A DNA stretch of 13,551 nt from Clostridia bacterium (GTDB lineage: Bacteria > Bacillota_A > Clostridia > Christensenellales > Aristaeellaceae), in contig JAFRMB010000163.1 of assembly GCA_017430945.1 (NCBI GenBank), positions 1 to 13,551 of the forward strand. Direction: 5' to 3'. Positions 1 to 6,792 of this stretch are shown here, in pieces. Positions within the stretch are counted from its first letter, which is position 1; every line of letters begins with the position of its first letter. The translations under genes and the position numbers were made by a program. Below the pieces are notes generated by a model. The model searched no databases. It was not told the DNA's origin and saw only the letters and a program-made list of their open reading frames with translations.

Positions 1-816
1 ACCGGCGACGGCGCGGCCATGAGCCAGGCCATCGGCGCCGGCAAGGGCAAGACCATCCAGCAGCTGCACGGCATCACCAGCTTCTCCGGCATCCGCACCG
101 GCAGCGGCGAGGACAAGATCGCCATGGCCATGTACATCCCCAACTGCATCTGGGTCTCCGTACGCGGCAGCCGCTTCTGCCCGGAGGATCTGAACTACGA
201 TACCGCGCTGGCTTCCAACTCCACCTTCGCCCAGGGCGAATACTTCTACGCCATCATCTCCAGGGAGATGGCCGAAAATCTCGAAGCCAACGGCGCATCC
301 TTCTACGGCATCGACACCACCGTCAACTATGAGCCCACCATCCCGCTGTTCACGCTGGACAACACCGCCTGGCAGGGCTTCATCGACGCGCTGGAAGACG
401 GCTGTGAAAAGGGCATCGTGTTCAAGGGCGACACCGCCGAAGAACTGGCCGGGAACATGGGCGTCGATGCAGCGAACCTGAAGGCCACCATCGAACAGTA
501 CAACGCGGATTGCGCTGCCGGTGCCGACCAGATCCTCGGGAAGGATCCCAGGTTCCTCACCGATCTGGGCGAGGGCGGCTATTACGCCGTCAAGGCTCGC
601 CCCATGAGCCTCGGCGCCATCGGCGGCGTGCTGGTCAACAGCAACCTGCAGGTCATCAAGGCGGACGGCACGGTCATCAACGGCCTGTATGCCGCCGGCG
701 CGGACGTGGCCGAGTTCTACAACAACAGCTATCCGCTCATCGAAGGCGTCACGCTCGGCGCGGCTTTCAACGGCGGCCGCATGATCGGCACCGCCAGCGC
801 GGAATATGCGAAGTGA
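1..816 (+). CDS. FAD-dependent oxidoreductase (fumarate reductase/succinate dehydrogenase flavoprotein-like), C-terminal part
   Basis: The reading frame is open from base 1 and the true start lies outside the window. The first codons read T-G-D-G-A-A-M, the nucleotide-binding motif of FAD_binding_2 flavoproteins, which precedes their substrate-capping domain. The C-terminus carries the second FAD-contacting segment (NGLYAAGADVAEFYNN, then LGAAFNGGRMIG). Such enzymes reduce or desaturate C-C bonds using FAD. At the positions where fumarate and urocanate reductases carry the His-His-Thr-Met-Gly-Gly motif and a substrate-binding Arg, this protein reads SLGAIGG and NNSYPL. It is therefore unlikely to be a true fumarate reductase and its substrate is unknown. 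The visible part has no FMN-binding or heme domain, though one could lie upstream. The family is confident; the specific reaction is not. It ends 17 bases before a strong hairpin. Confidence 0.9.
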   Translation, partial: TGDGAAMSQAIGAGKGKTIQQLHGITSFSGIRTGSGEDKIAMAMYIPNCIWVSVRGSRFCPEDLNYDTALASNSTFAQGEYFYAIISREMAENLEANGASFYGIDTTVNYEPTIPLFTLDNTAWQGFIDALEDGCEKGIVFKGDTAEELAGNMGVDAANLKATIEQYNADCAAGADQILGKDPRFLTDLGEGGYYAVKARPMSLGAIGGVLVNSNLQVIKADGTVINGLYAAGADVAEFYNNSYPLIEGVTLGAAFNGGRMIGTASAEYAK

Positions 817-832
817 TCGTTTTTAACCTGCG

Positions 833-865
833 AAGGGGGCTGCCTCAAAACGAGGCAGCCCCCTT
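833..865. terminator. Symmetric hairpin between convergent genes, likely bidirectional terminator
   Basis: A perfect 14-bp stem (833-846 with 852-865) and a 5-base loop lie between the ends of two convergent genes (stops at 816 and 881). Neither side has a long T run: the plus side reads TTAATGA, and the minus side reaches TTAAAAACG only after a few bases. Position and stem strength favour termination in both directions. The weak T tracts leave efficiency uncertain. Confidence 0.7.
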
Positions 866-880
866 AATGATCGCCGGATC

Positions 881-1222
881 TCAAAGATCGACCCATCGTC
901 CGTCCTTCAGGGTCTCGTAGTTCCCCCATTCCGGCCTTCCGCTGTCCCGGCCCTTTACCCGAAGGGGTATGAACGCATCATGCTGGCAATCCGGCATGGG
1001 ATCGTCCAGTTCGATCCAGCCTCTCTCATCGATCCGTTCATCCCAGTCGTCGTGCAGTTCTTCCAGCGAATCATAGCAGCGGTCTGATGCGCACTGGATC
1101 GCGTCCGGACTGGCGTATTCAAAAAGATAGATGCCGTCTTCGGCTTCGTACAGCATGATCTTATAGATATAAGTATGCTCGTCCAGTTTACAAGGCTTCC
1201 TGAGCCAGGCATATTTTCTCAT
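881..1222 (-). CDS. Hypothetical protein, 113 aa, cytoplasmic, acidic
   Basis: The start codon is preceded at 8 bases by AGAGG on the minus strand, an acceptable ribosome binding site. The product is 113 residues with no signal peptide or membrane segment. It is rich in Asp/Glu and aromatic residues; positions about 15-45 read like a beta-rich segment (YIYKIMLYEAEDGIYLFEYA), followed by a charged helix containing LEELHDDWDERID. The C-terminal part (PEWGNYETLKDGRWVDL) is also Trp/Tyr-rich. I do not recognise a family. The composition and length resemble small uncharacterised Firmicutes proteins. It lies downstream of the AroE-family gene on the same strand, 205 bases away, so co-transcription is possible but not shown. 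Confidence 0.75.
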   Translation of the reverse strand: MRKYAWLRKPCKLDEHTYIYKIMLYEAEDGIYLFEYASPDAIQCASDRCYDSLEELHDDWDERIDERGWIELDDPMPDCQHDAFIPLRVKGRDSGRPEWGNYETLKDGRWVDL

Positions 1223-1427
1223 TTCTCAAACCTCTCAGACCCGATCCGGTCATCCATCCGGGGAAAGCGCATTGAGCATCAGGCCCGGTATGCCCGCTTG
1301 CGCGCCGTGATCCTGTGGTGCATCGTATATCGATGTTGTCCCCTGACTTCATCGGGCGCGACCAGCTCTAAGCCCGTTCGGCAGCGGCGCGGACGGCAGT
1401 GGCTCCACGATGGCAGAGGATCCCGTA

Positions 1428-2288
1428 CTAAAGCTGACCGAACTCTTCCCGCAGCTTGTCCACCATCACCTGAAGCGGCGCTTCCCTGCCGGTCCACAGG
1501 GTGAAGTTGATCGCGCCCTGACAGGCCAGCATGCCCAGTCCGCTTATGGTCTTCGCGCCTCTCTCTTGCGCCTTCTGAAGGAAAGGCGTCTCGACAGGGT
1601 TGAAGACCACATCCGTGACCACCATATCGGCCGTTATCGAGCCGTAATCGATGTCGGGGACGTTCCCGCGGTCGTCGCCAAAGCCGATGGGCGTCGCATT
1701 GATCAGGATATCCGTTCCCTCCGGGACCGGCATGTGCTCCGACCAACCAAGGCCCTCTGCCTTCGCTCCGGACTGTGTGGACACGAGCTCCGCCAGTTCC
1801 CTTGCCCTGCCGGCCGTGCGATTGATGATCGTCACCTTCTTCGCACCTGCCAGGGCGCACTCCACCGCGATCGCGCGCGCCGCGCCGCCGGCGCCCAGGA
1901 TCGCGATATGCTTTCCTTCAGGCGTCTCACCGTCGTTTTTCAGCGCCTGCACAAAGCCTTTCCCGTCCGTGTTCTCACCGAACAGCGTCCCGTCTTCCCT
2001 GACGACCACGGTATTGACCGCGCCGATGATCCGCGCCGCCTCCGAAAGCGCATCGAGCCACGGGATGACTTCGATCTTGTGTGGCATCGTCAGGTTCACA
2101 CCGCGCATGTGAAGCGCCCGGACCGCTCGCATGGCATCCGGAAAATCCTCCTTTGTCACCTTCATCGTGATATATCGGAAGTTCAGGCCCAGAGCCTCGT
2201 AACCCGCTTCCTCCATCACACCTGTGGGATTCCCGTCCACGGGATCGCCAAACACCCCTGTAAGTTCTGCGCGATAATTCTTTCCCAT
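1428..2288 (-). CDS. Shikimate dehydrogenase (AroE) family NADP-dependent oxidoreductase, 286 aa
   Basis: AroE enzymes reduce 3-dehydroshikimate to shikimate with NADPH; relatives act on quinate or related cyclic polyols. The start at 2288 is chosen because AGGAGG lies 7 bases upstream; the longer frame to 2429 adds residues with no family similarity. Visible motifs are catalytic Lys71 (NLTMPHK), catalytic Asp108 (ENTDGKGF), the Rossmann glycine motif GAGGAA at 132-137, the NADP-phosphate motif NRTxxRA at 156-162, and the C-terminal GMLACQGAINFTLWTG. Length is normal for AroE. The Ser-x-Ser that binds the shikimate carboxylate is replaced by Asn20-Pro-Thr22 (GDPVDGNPTG). A different or broader substrate is therefore possible. 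No other aromatic-pathway gene is nearby; the upstream neighbour is a sugar importer. The family is very likely, the exact substrate unsure. Confidence 0.9.
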   Translation of the reverse strand: MGKNYRAELTGVFGDPVDGNPTGVMEEAGYEALGLNFRYITMKVTKEDFPDAMRAVRALHMRGVNLTMPHKIEVIPWLDALSEAARIIGAVNTVVVREDGTLFGENTDGKGFVQALKNDGETPEGKHIAILGAGGAARAIAVECALAGAKKVTIINRTAGRARELAELVSTQSGAKAEGLGWSEHMPVPEGTDILINATPIGFGDDRGNVPDIDYGSITADMVVTDVVFNPVETPFLQKAQERGAKTISGLGMLACQGAINFTLWTGREAPLQVMVDKLREEFGQL

Positions 2289-2292
2289 ATTG

Positions 2293-2301
2293 ACTCCTCC
2301 T
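2293..2301 (-). promoter_or_regulatory. Ribosome binding site deciding the AroE-family start
   Basis: The minus strand reads AGGAGGAGT here, with AGGAGG 7 bases before the ATG at 2288. It decides for the 286-residue product over a start at 2429. Confidence 0.85.
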
Positions 2302-2522
2302 GCATGACAGTTCGATATGTTCGCGATCTGACCCGTCCCCATCGATCGCGATGCGGACGCGCGCTGTCCGCGCCGCAACCATCCGCCGCGGAAGCGCTCG
2401 TACGATCCTGATCGTTCGTCGACAGGCAAGATGCGTCCCTTGTCATCGCGTCGCCACGAGCCGAGTATTTGCCAGTCGTGCGGCGAAAGCGAAAGCTGTC
2501 CTGATCTTCAGCGATATAGAGA

Positions 2523-2551
2523 CCGGCTGGTGTGTCGAACACACCAGCCGG
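2523..2551 (-). terminator. Strong hairpin downstream of the ABC importer operon
   Basis: The arms ccggctggtgtg and cacaccagccgg form at least 12 perfect base pairs around a 5-base loop, about 80 bases past the permease stop. On the minus strand it is followed by TCTCTATAT, not a true T run. It may be a weak terminator or an mRNA 3'-end stabiliser for the importer operon, with possible read-through to the AroE-family gene. Confidence 0.55.
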
Positions 2552-2629
2552 GCGTTCAAAGTGCAATGGTTTTGCTTTGCAAGACCAGCTGGCTGCTGTC
2601 CTGCCATTTCGCCGTGCTTCCCGACGCTT

Positions 2630-3589
2630 TTATGCGCCCTTCTTGCGGTTGCGCAGGAAGTCGGTGTATACAGCCAACAGGATGACCGCGCCTTTGATGA
2701 TGTACTGCCAGTCGGAGTTGACGCCCATCAGGTTCAGGCCGTTGTTCAGGATGCCGATGATCAGCACGCCGATCAGCGTGCCGCCCAGCTTGCCTGAGCC
2801 ACCGCTCATGGACGTACCGCCGACGACGACGGCCGCGATGGCGTCCATCTCAGCGCCGTCGCCGGAGGTGCAGGTACCGGAATACAGACGGGAGGCGATC
2901 GTGATGCCCGCCAGGCCCGCCATCAGGCCGCTGAAGCTGAACACGACGAACTTTACCTTTGCAGTATCGATACCTGAGAAGGAAGCAGCGGTGCTGTTGC
3001 CGCCCACCGCGTAGATGTGACGGCCGATCCGCGTTCGGTTCAGGAACAACACCGCCACAATGAACACGATGGTCATCGTGATCACGGGGGTGGGAATGCC
3101 GGCCACGTACCCTGCGCCGAGGAACTTCCAGGCGTCGGTCATGCAGCGAATGGGCTTGCCTTCAGAATAAACGTAGGCGATACCCTTGGCGATATTCATC
3201 GATGCCAGCGTGACGATGAACGGTGGGATCTGCGTCTTTGCGATCACCAAGCCGTTCAGAAGACCGAAGATGACGCCGGAGAGGATGCCGATCAGTATGC
3301 CAACGGCCTCAGGCATGCCGTGCCACACCACCGATGCTGCAGCCAGCACGCCGGACATGGCGATGATCGAGCCGACCGACAGGTCGATGCCGCCCAGAAT
3401 GATGACCATCGTCATGCCGCAGGCCAGCATCAGGTTGGTGGAGCTCTGGCGCAGCACGTTGAAGATGTTGGTCTTGGTCAGGAAAGTGGTGTGCGTCCTG
3501 GGGAAGATGTACAGGAAGATGATCATGGCGGCGAGGGCCGCGATGATGCCCAGGTTGTCCTTAAAATAGCGCTTGATGCTCTTGGTCAT
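2630..3589 (-). CDS. Sugar ABC transporter permease, RbsC type (BPD_transp_2 family), 319 aa
   Basis: Membrane channel subunit of a carbohydrate uptake (CUT2) transporter. Its hydrophobic profile fits 8-10 transmembrane helices over the normal RbsC length. Diagnostic segments are GMTMVIILGGIDLSVGS (about 58-74), IPPFIVTLASMNIAKGIAY in the middle, then AVGGNSTAASFSGID, and the C-terminal DAIAAVVVGGTSMSGGSGKLGG, which family knowledge places near the ATPase contact. The gene begins 4 bases after the ATPase stop. Its ribosome binding site AGGAGGGG (3597-3604) lies inside the last ATPase codons, so translation is probably coupled and two permeases assemble with one double ATPase. Ribose-, galactose-, xylose- and inositol-type systems look alike at this level, so the sugar is not assigned. 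Confidence 0.95.
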   Translation of the reverse strand: MTKSIKRYFKDNLGIIAALAAMIIFLYIFPRTHTTFLTKTNIFNVLRQSSTNLMLACGMTMVIILGGIDLSVGSIIAMSGVLAAASVVWHGMPEAVGILIGILSGVIFGLLNGLVIAKTQIPPFIVTLASMNIAKGIAYVYSEGKPIRCMTDAWKFLGAGYVAGIPTPVITMTIVFIVAVLFLNRTRIGRHIYAVGGNSTAASFSGIDTAKVKFVVFSFSGLMAGLAGITIASRLYSGTCTSGDGAEMDAIAAVVVGGTSMSGGSGKLGGTLIGVLIIGILNNGLNLMGVNSDWQYIIKGAVILLAVYTDFLRNRKKGA

Positions 3590-3593
3590 GTTC

Positions 3594-5102
3594 TTACCCC
3601 TCCTGCGTCTCCAGCGTGGCGAGCTTCATGATCGCCTCCTGGCTGACGTCCTCATAATCGATGCAGCCGGTGATCCGGCCGTCATACATCACATAAACGC
3701 GAGCCGCCATGTTGATGATCTCAGGTAGCTCAGAGGAGATCATGATGATGGAAACGCCCTGCTTGGTCAGCTCGTTCATGATCTCGTAGATCTCCGCCTT
3801 CGCGCCGACATCGACGCCGCGGGTGGGCTCGTCCAGGATCAGAAGCTTCGGGTGCGTGGCGAGCCAGCGGCCGATCATGACCTTCTGCTGGTTGCCGCCG
3901 GACAGGTTGGTCACCGACTGTTCATGGGAGGGCGTCTTGGTATGCATCTTGTCGATGTATTCCTGGGTGATCTCGCTCTCGCGGGCACGGTTGACCATCA
4001 GCTTGTTGATGAACTCGTGGAGCACCTCGATGGTGGAGTTGAAGCTCACGCTTTGCACATGGTACAGGCCCTCGAGCTTTCGGTTCTCCGGCACCAGTGA
4101 GATGCCGTACTTCATGGCGTCGACGGGCGTCTTGATGTTGAGGTTCTGTCCGTCGAGCGTTATCGTGCCCTTGGCGCCGCGGGTCAGGCCAAAGATGCAC
4201 TGCATCGTCTCGCTGCGGCCTGCGCCGACCAGGCCGGCAAAGCCCACGATCTCGCCCTGCCGCACCTCAAAGGACACGTCGTTGACACGCTTGTGGCTCT
4301 TCTTGCCGTCGTCGATATGTTCTGCCTTGAAGAATACCGGCGTATCCTTTACATGGTCGCGTGTATAGTAGTTGGAAAGCTCGCGGCCGACCATCATGGC
4401 GATCAATTCGTCGCGAGGTGTCTCAGCCACAACGCGGGTGCCCACGTACGTGCCGTCGCGCAGCACGGTCACGCGGTCGCACACCTCGTTCAGCTCGCTC
4501 ATCTTGTGGCTGATGTAGATAATGCCGACGCCCTGGCTTGCCAGGTTGCGCATGATCTCGAACAGCTGCTCGACCTCGCGGTCGGATATGGAGGAGGTGG
4601 GCTCGTCCATGACCAGTATGCGGCAGTTGAAGGAGATGGCCTTGACGATCTCCACCATCTGCTGCTGGGCGATAGACAGATCATAGATCTCGGAGGCGGC
4701 GTCGATCCCAAGATCGAAGCGATCCAGCATCTTCTGGGCGTCTGCGATCATCCTGCGGGTATCCACACCGAAGCTGCCCATCGGCTCGCGCCCCAGGAAG
4801 ATGTTTTCCGCCACAGTCATGTGAGGCACCAGCACCAGCTCCTGGTGGATGATGGAAATGCCGTTGTCTCGCGCGTCATTGACGCCGTGGATGCCAACGG
4901 GTTTGCCGTCGATCAGGATCTCGCCCTCTTCGGCGATGTAGATGCCGCCCAACACCTTGATCAGGGTGGACTTGCCAGCGCCGTTCTCGCCCAGCAGAGC
5001 GTGGATCTCACCGGACTTCAACTGGAAGTCCACATGCTGGAGCGCCTTGACGCCGGGAAAGGACTTGGATATGTTTTTCATTTCGAGCAGGAATTCGCTC
5101 AC
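3594..5102 (-). CDS. Sugar ABC transporter ATP-binding protein, RbsA/MglA type, two fused ATPase domains, 502 aa
   Basis: Drives import through the downstream permease. Domain 1: Walker A GENGAGKS (38-45), Q-loop Gln87, signature LSIAQ (142-146), Walker B ILVMDE (162-167) and switch His199. Domain 2: Walker A-like GLVGAGRS (290-297) without the usual Lys, signature LSGGNQQ (400-406) and Walker B LLILDE (420-425), with Ser-Ser where the switch His would be. This asymmetry is normal for RbsA-type proteins, whose second site is degenerate. The length is typical. The start is a GTG directly preceded in frame by a TGA stop, so it is the earliest possible start; only a modest GGTGGT-like binding site precedes it. 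Met8 is an alternative but has no binding site. The weak start fits lower expression than the binding protein. Confidence 0.95.
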   Translation of the reverse strand: MSEFLLEMKNISKSFPGVKALQHVDFQLKSGEIHALLGENGAGKSTLIKVLGGIYIAEEGEILIDGKPVGIHGVNDARDNGISIIHQELVLVPHMTVAENIFLGREPMGSFGVDTRRMIADAQKMLDRFDLGIDAASEIYDLSIAQQQMVEIVKAISFNCRILVMDEPTSSISDREVEQLFEIMRNLASQGVGIIYISHKMSELNEVCDRVTVLRDGTYVGTRVVAETPRDELIAMMVGRELSNYYTRDHVKDTPVFFKAEHIDDGKKSHKRVNDVSFEVRQGEIVGFAGLVGAGRSETMQCIFGLTRGAKGTITLDGQNLNIKTPVDAMKYGISLVPENRKLEGLYHVQSVSFNSTIEVLHEFINKLMVNRARESEITQEYIDKMHTKTPSHEQSVTNLSGGNQQKVMIGRWLATHPKLLILDEPTRGVDVGAKAEIYEIMNELTKQGVSIIMISSELPEIINMAARVYVMYDGRITGCIDYEDVSQEAIMKLATLETQEG

Positions 5103-5133
5103 TCAGTATCACCACCGTAAAATTGCTCATGAT

Positions 5134-5211
5134 GTAGGGGCGCCGATTCGACGCCTGCCTGGGTTGCGGAGCTCCGGCATTGCCGGGCGGGCGGCGCATC
5201 GCCACCCCTAC
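5134..5211. repeat. Imperfect palindromic intergenic element bounded by GTAGGGG / CCCCTAC
   Basis: The ends are inverted: gtaggggcg at 5134-5142 against cgccacccctac at 5200-5211. A small internal hairpin (ccggc at 5174-5178 with gccgg at 5182-5186) lies inside. Elements with GTAGGGGCG...CCCCTAC ends are familiar to me as scattered intergenic palindromes in clostridial genomes, but only one copy is in this window. It lies between the binding-protein and ATPase genes. Confidence 0.5.
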
Positions 5212-5254
5212 GGGAAAGTCCTGCTTCGATCCCCTGAAAGGTCGAATCATTCAG

Positions 5255-5291
5255 CAAAGGGCTTTGCCCTCGGTGAGAACAAAGCCCCTTG
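5255..5291 (-). other. Stem-loop in the binding protein-ATPase intergenic mRNA
   Basis: On the minus strand CAAGGGGCTTTG pairs with CAAAGCCCTTTG over 12 positions with one G-U wobble, around a 13-base loop. The same position would be an A-C mismatch in plus-strand RNA, so the structure suits the importer transcript. No T run follows, so it is probably not a simple terminator. Confidence 0.55.
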
Positions 5292-5294
5292 TGC

Positions 5295-5337
5295 CGGCAG
5301 ATGGACCGGGATCTCAGCGATCCGGGTCGGTCTGCCG
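5295..5337 (-). other. Long hairpin 27 bases downstream of the binding-protein stop
   Basis: Outer arms cggcaga / tctgccg (7 bp) continue through an imperfect inner stem to a 5-base loop: 16 of 19 possible pairs form. It starts 27 bases after the binding-protein stop. Similar palindromes between malE and malF in E. coli protect the upstream mRNA and lower downstream expression; the same role is inferred here. Confidence 0.55.
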
Positions 5338-5364
5338 ATCGGAATCACACAACCGGCTTACAGA

Positions 5365-6273
5365 TTACTGCCAGCCACCGTTGTTGTACTCGTCGATGTT
5401 GTCGGAGTTGATCATGAAGGTCGGGATCGGATAGCGGTCATCGATCGCTTCGCCGGCCTTGACCTTGTAGTACAGCTCGGCGATGGTCTTGCCGATGCTG
5501 ATGGGGGACTGGGCGCCGGTGCCGGTGACCTTGCCCTCAGCGATCAGAGCCTTGATGTCGGGGGAGCCGTCAACGCCGTAGATCAGCGCGGTGGAGCCGG
5601 CGGCGTCAGCTGCTGCTGCAGCGCCCAGAGCGGTCGGATCGTTGCCGCCGAAGATCGCGACGGCTTCGGGATGAGCGGTCAGGCCGTCAGTGCAGTTGTT
5701 GAAGCCCTGCTCCTGATTGCCCATGCTGTCTTTCTGGAACACAACTTCGAAGCCGTGGCCTTCGATGGCAGCCATGAAGCCGTCAGTGCGGTCCACGACG
5801 GACTGCATGGTCGGGCTGTCGAGCACGATGATGGGGCCGCCCTCGGGCAGCTTCTCGACCAGATCGACGCCGCAGACATAGCCGGCGTTGTAGTTATCGG
5901 AGCCCGCATAGGTCACCAGGTAGCTCAGATCGGCGACCTCGGTGTCAAAGCCATACATCGGGATGCCGGCTTCCTTCACCTTGTCCAGAGCGGCGATGAT
6001 GCCATCCTTGTCAACGGGATTGACGAACAGAGCCACGATGCCCTGGGAGATCAGGTCTTCGATCTGGGAGATCTGCTTCTCGTTGCTGTTCTGGGGATCC
6101 AGAGAGATCAGCTCGTCGCCATTGGCCTCAACGACTTCCCTGATGGCGCCTTCGAGGGCCACGAAGAAGGGGTTGGTGCCGTCCATGCAGGTGTAGCCAA
6201 GCTTCTCGGCCATCGCCGCGGTGCAGCCCAGGGCCAGAGCCAGAGCCAGAATCAATACGAGGACTTTCTTCAT
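5365..6273 (-). CDS. Sugar ABC transporter substrate-binding protein, RbsB type (Peripl_BP_4), 302 aa
   Basis: Extracellular sugar receptor of the importer. The first 22 residues form a signal peptide ending Ala-Met-Ala before Glu-Lys. The mature part begins LGYTCMDGTNPFFVAL, the usual first strand and ligand-contact segment, then SQIEDLISQGIVALFVNPVD, IPMYGFDTEV, FGGNDPTALGAAAA and IYGVDGSPDI, all typical of ribose/galactose-like type I binding proteins. Start choice is clear: AAGGAGG lies 9 bases upstream. It is first in the operon, behind a consensus promoter and before the ATPase. Cys17 has a poor lipobox context (ALGC), so type I cleavage looks likelier than lipid anchoring, which is unusual for a Gram-positive binding protein. 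The ligand cannot be named from sequence alone. Confidence 0.95.
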   Translation of the reverse strand: MKKVLVLILALALALGCTAAMAEKLGYTCMDGTNPFFVALEGAIREVVEANGDELISLDPQNSNEKQISQIEDLISQGIVALFVNPVDKDGIIAALDKVKEAGIPMYGFDTEVADLSYLVTYAGSDNYNAGYVCGVDLVEKLPEGGPIIVLDSPTMQSVVDRTDGFMAAIEGHGFEVVFQKDSMGNQEQGFNNCTDGLTAHPEAVAIFGGNDPTALGAAAAADAAGSTALIYGVDGSPDIKALIAEGKVTGTGAQSPISIGKTIAELYYKVKAGEAIDDRYPIPTFMINSDNIDEYNNGGWQ

Positions 6274-6346
6274 AGGGGTAACCTCCTTTTATTTCCAACA
6301 GATGCCCTGCATCTGTCTGGATTCCCGTAAGCAATAACGCAACAAA

Positions 6347-6383
6347 CCAGAATAAGCAGCCTCAATCATTATAGTTATTCTGG
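6347..6383 (-). promoter_or_regulatory. Candidate operator: 9-bp inverted repeat flanking the -10 box
   Basis: ccagaataa (6347-6355) and ttattctgg (6375-6383) are exact inverted copies separated by 19 bases. One arm lies in the promoter spacer immediately upstream of TATAAT; the other lies just past the expected transcription start. A repressor bound there would block polymerase. No regulator gene is in the window. Confidence 0.5.
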
Positions 6384-6396
6384 TAAGATTTGTCAA
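6368..6396 (-). promoter_or_regulatory. Consensus sigma-A promoter of the sugar importer operon
   Basis: The minus strand reads TTGACA (6396-6391), a 17-base spacer, then TATAAT (6373-6368): a full match to both consensus boxes. The expected start point is near 6360, giving a leader of roughly 85-90 bases to the binding-protein ATG. A perfect promoter usually implies control by a repressor; see the inverted repeat around the -10 box. Confidence 0.9.
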
Positions 6397-6596
6397 TAGG
6401 CAGAGCTTCAAATGTTAAGGATATAATGAAGTTTCTGTCATCAGCACACCTGTGGATCGGCGTTCTTCCGGAGCAGAGGCTCCTTCCCTTCCCGCTCCCA
6501 CCGCTCAAGGGCCGGCGTCATTCACGTCCCGGTCTGTCAGGGTATGCCAACGCGCGCGTCGGCTGTCTTTTCACTTCACGGCCCGGGAGTTTTGTC

Positions 6597-6625
6597 TTGT
6601 GGATCGTCGATCTGTCCTGTATAAT
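6597..6625 (+). promoter_or_regulatory. Probable promoter of the serpin operon
   Basis: TATAAT at 6620-6625 is a perfect -10 box; TTGTGG at 6597-6602 is a weak -35 box with ideal 17-base spacing. The predicted leader is about 160 bases to the serpin ATG. The weak -35 suggests modest or activator-assisted expression. Confidence 0.6.
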
Positions 6626-6792
6626 AGTCTTGGCAGGATCGTTGCACCGGGGGATCGCGCCGGATCGCAGATCTGACTTCTGAAGATGGCGACGCGACAG
6701 GGAACGTTTTTTATGGCATCACCGTCCAACCGGAAACAGCGCGATCGCGGCTGCCATGTATCAGCGGCCGCCCGGCAAAGGAGGACACGTCC

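Larger units (their letters stand above)
2289..2629. other. Non-coding gap between the permease and AroE-family genes
   Basis: About 340 bases without a convincing gene. It holds the AroE-family ribosome binding site at its left end and one strong hairpin (2523-2551). The open frames crossing it have no family-like content. I saw no good -35/-10 pair for the AroE-family gene, so it may be read through from the importer operon past the hairpin or from a non-consensus promoter. Confidence 0.6.
6274..6792. other. Divergent intergenic region between importer and serpin operons
   Basis: About 520 bases between two divergent operons. The left end has the importer leader, operator candidate and promoter; the right end has the serpin promoter and leader. 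Between 6400 and 6590 I see only a short hairpin (ggagc/gctcc near 6470) and no convincing gene. Open frames here are short, lack binding sites and have no recognisable content. Confidence 0.6.

Noticed and set aside
1410..2411. 333-codon open frame on the plus strand
   Set aside because: Antisense to the AroE-family gene; Arg/His-rich shadow with no motif.
2289..2429. 47-residue N-terminal extension of the AroE-family protein
   Set aside because: No family similarity and no ribosome binding site; an ideal site directly precedes the ATG at 2288.
4942..6330. 462-codon open frame on the plus strand
   Set aside because: Antisense to the binding-protein gene, which has a clear family match, signal peptide, binding site and promoter on the other strand.
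6390..6683. 97-codon open frame across the divergent promoter region
   Set aside because: It overlaps the importer promoter and the serpin promoter, lacks a binding site and has no coding-like character.
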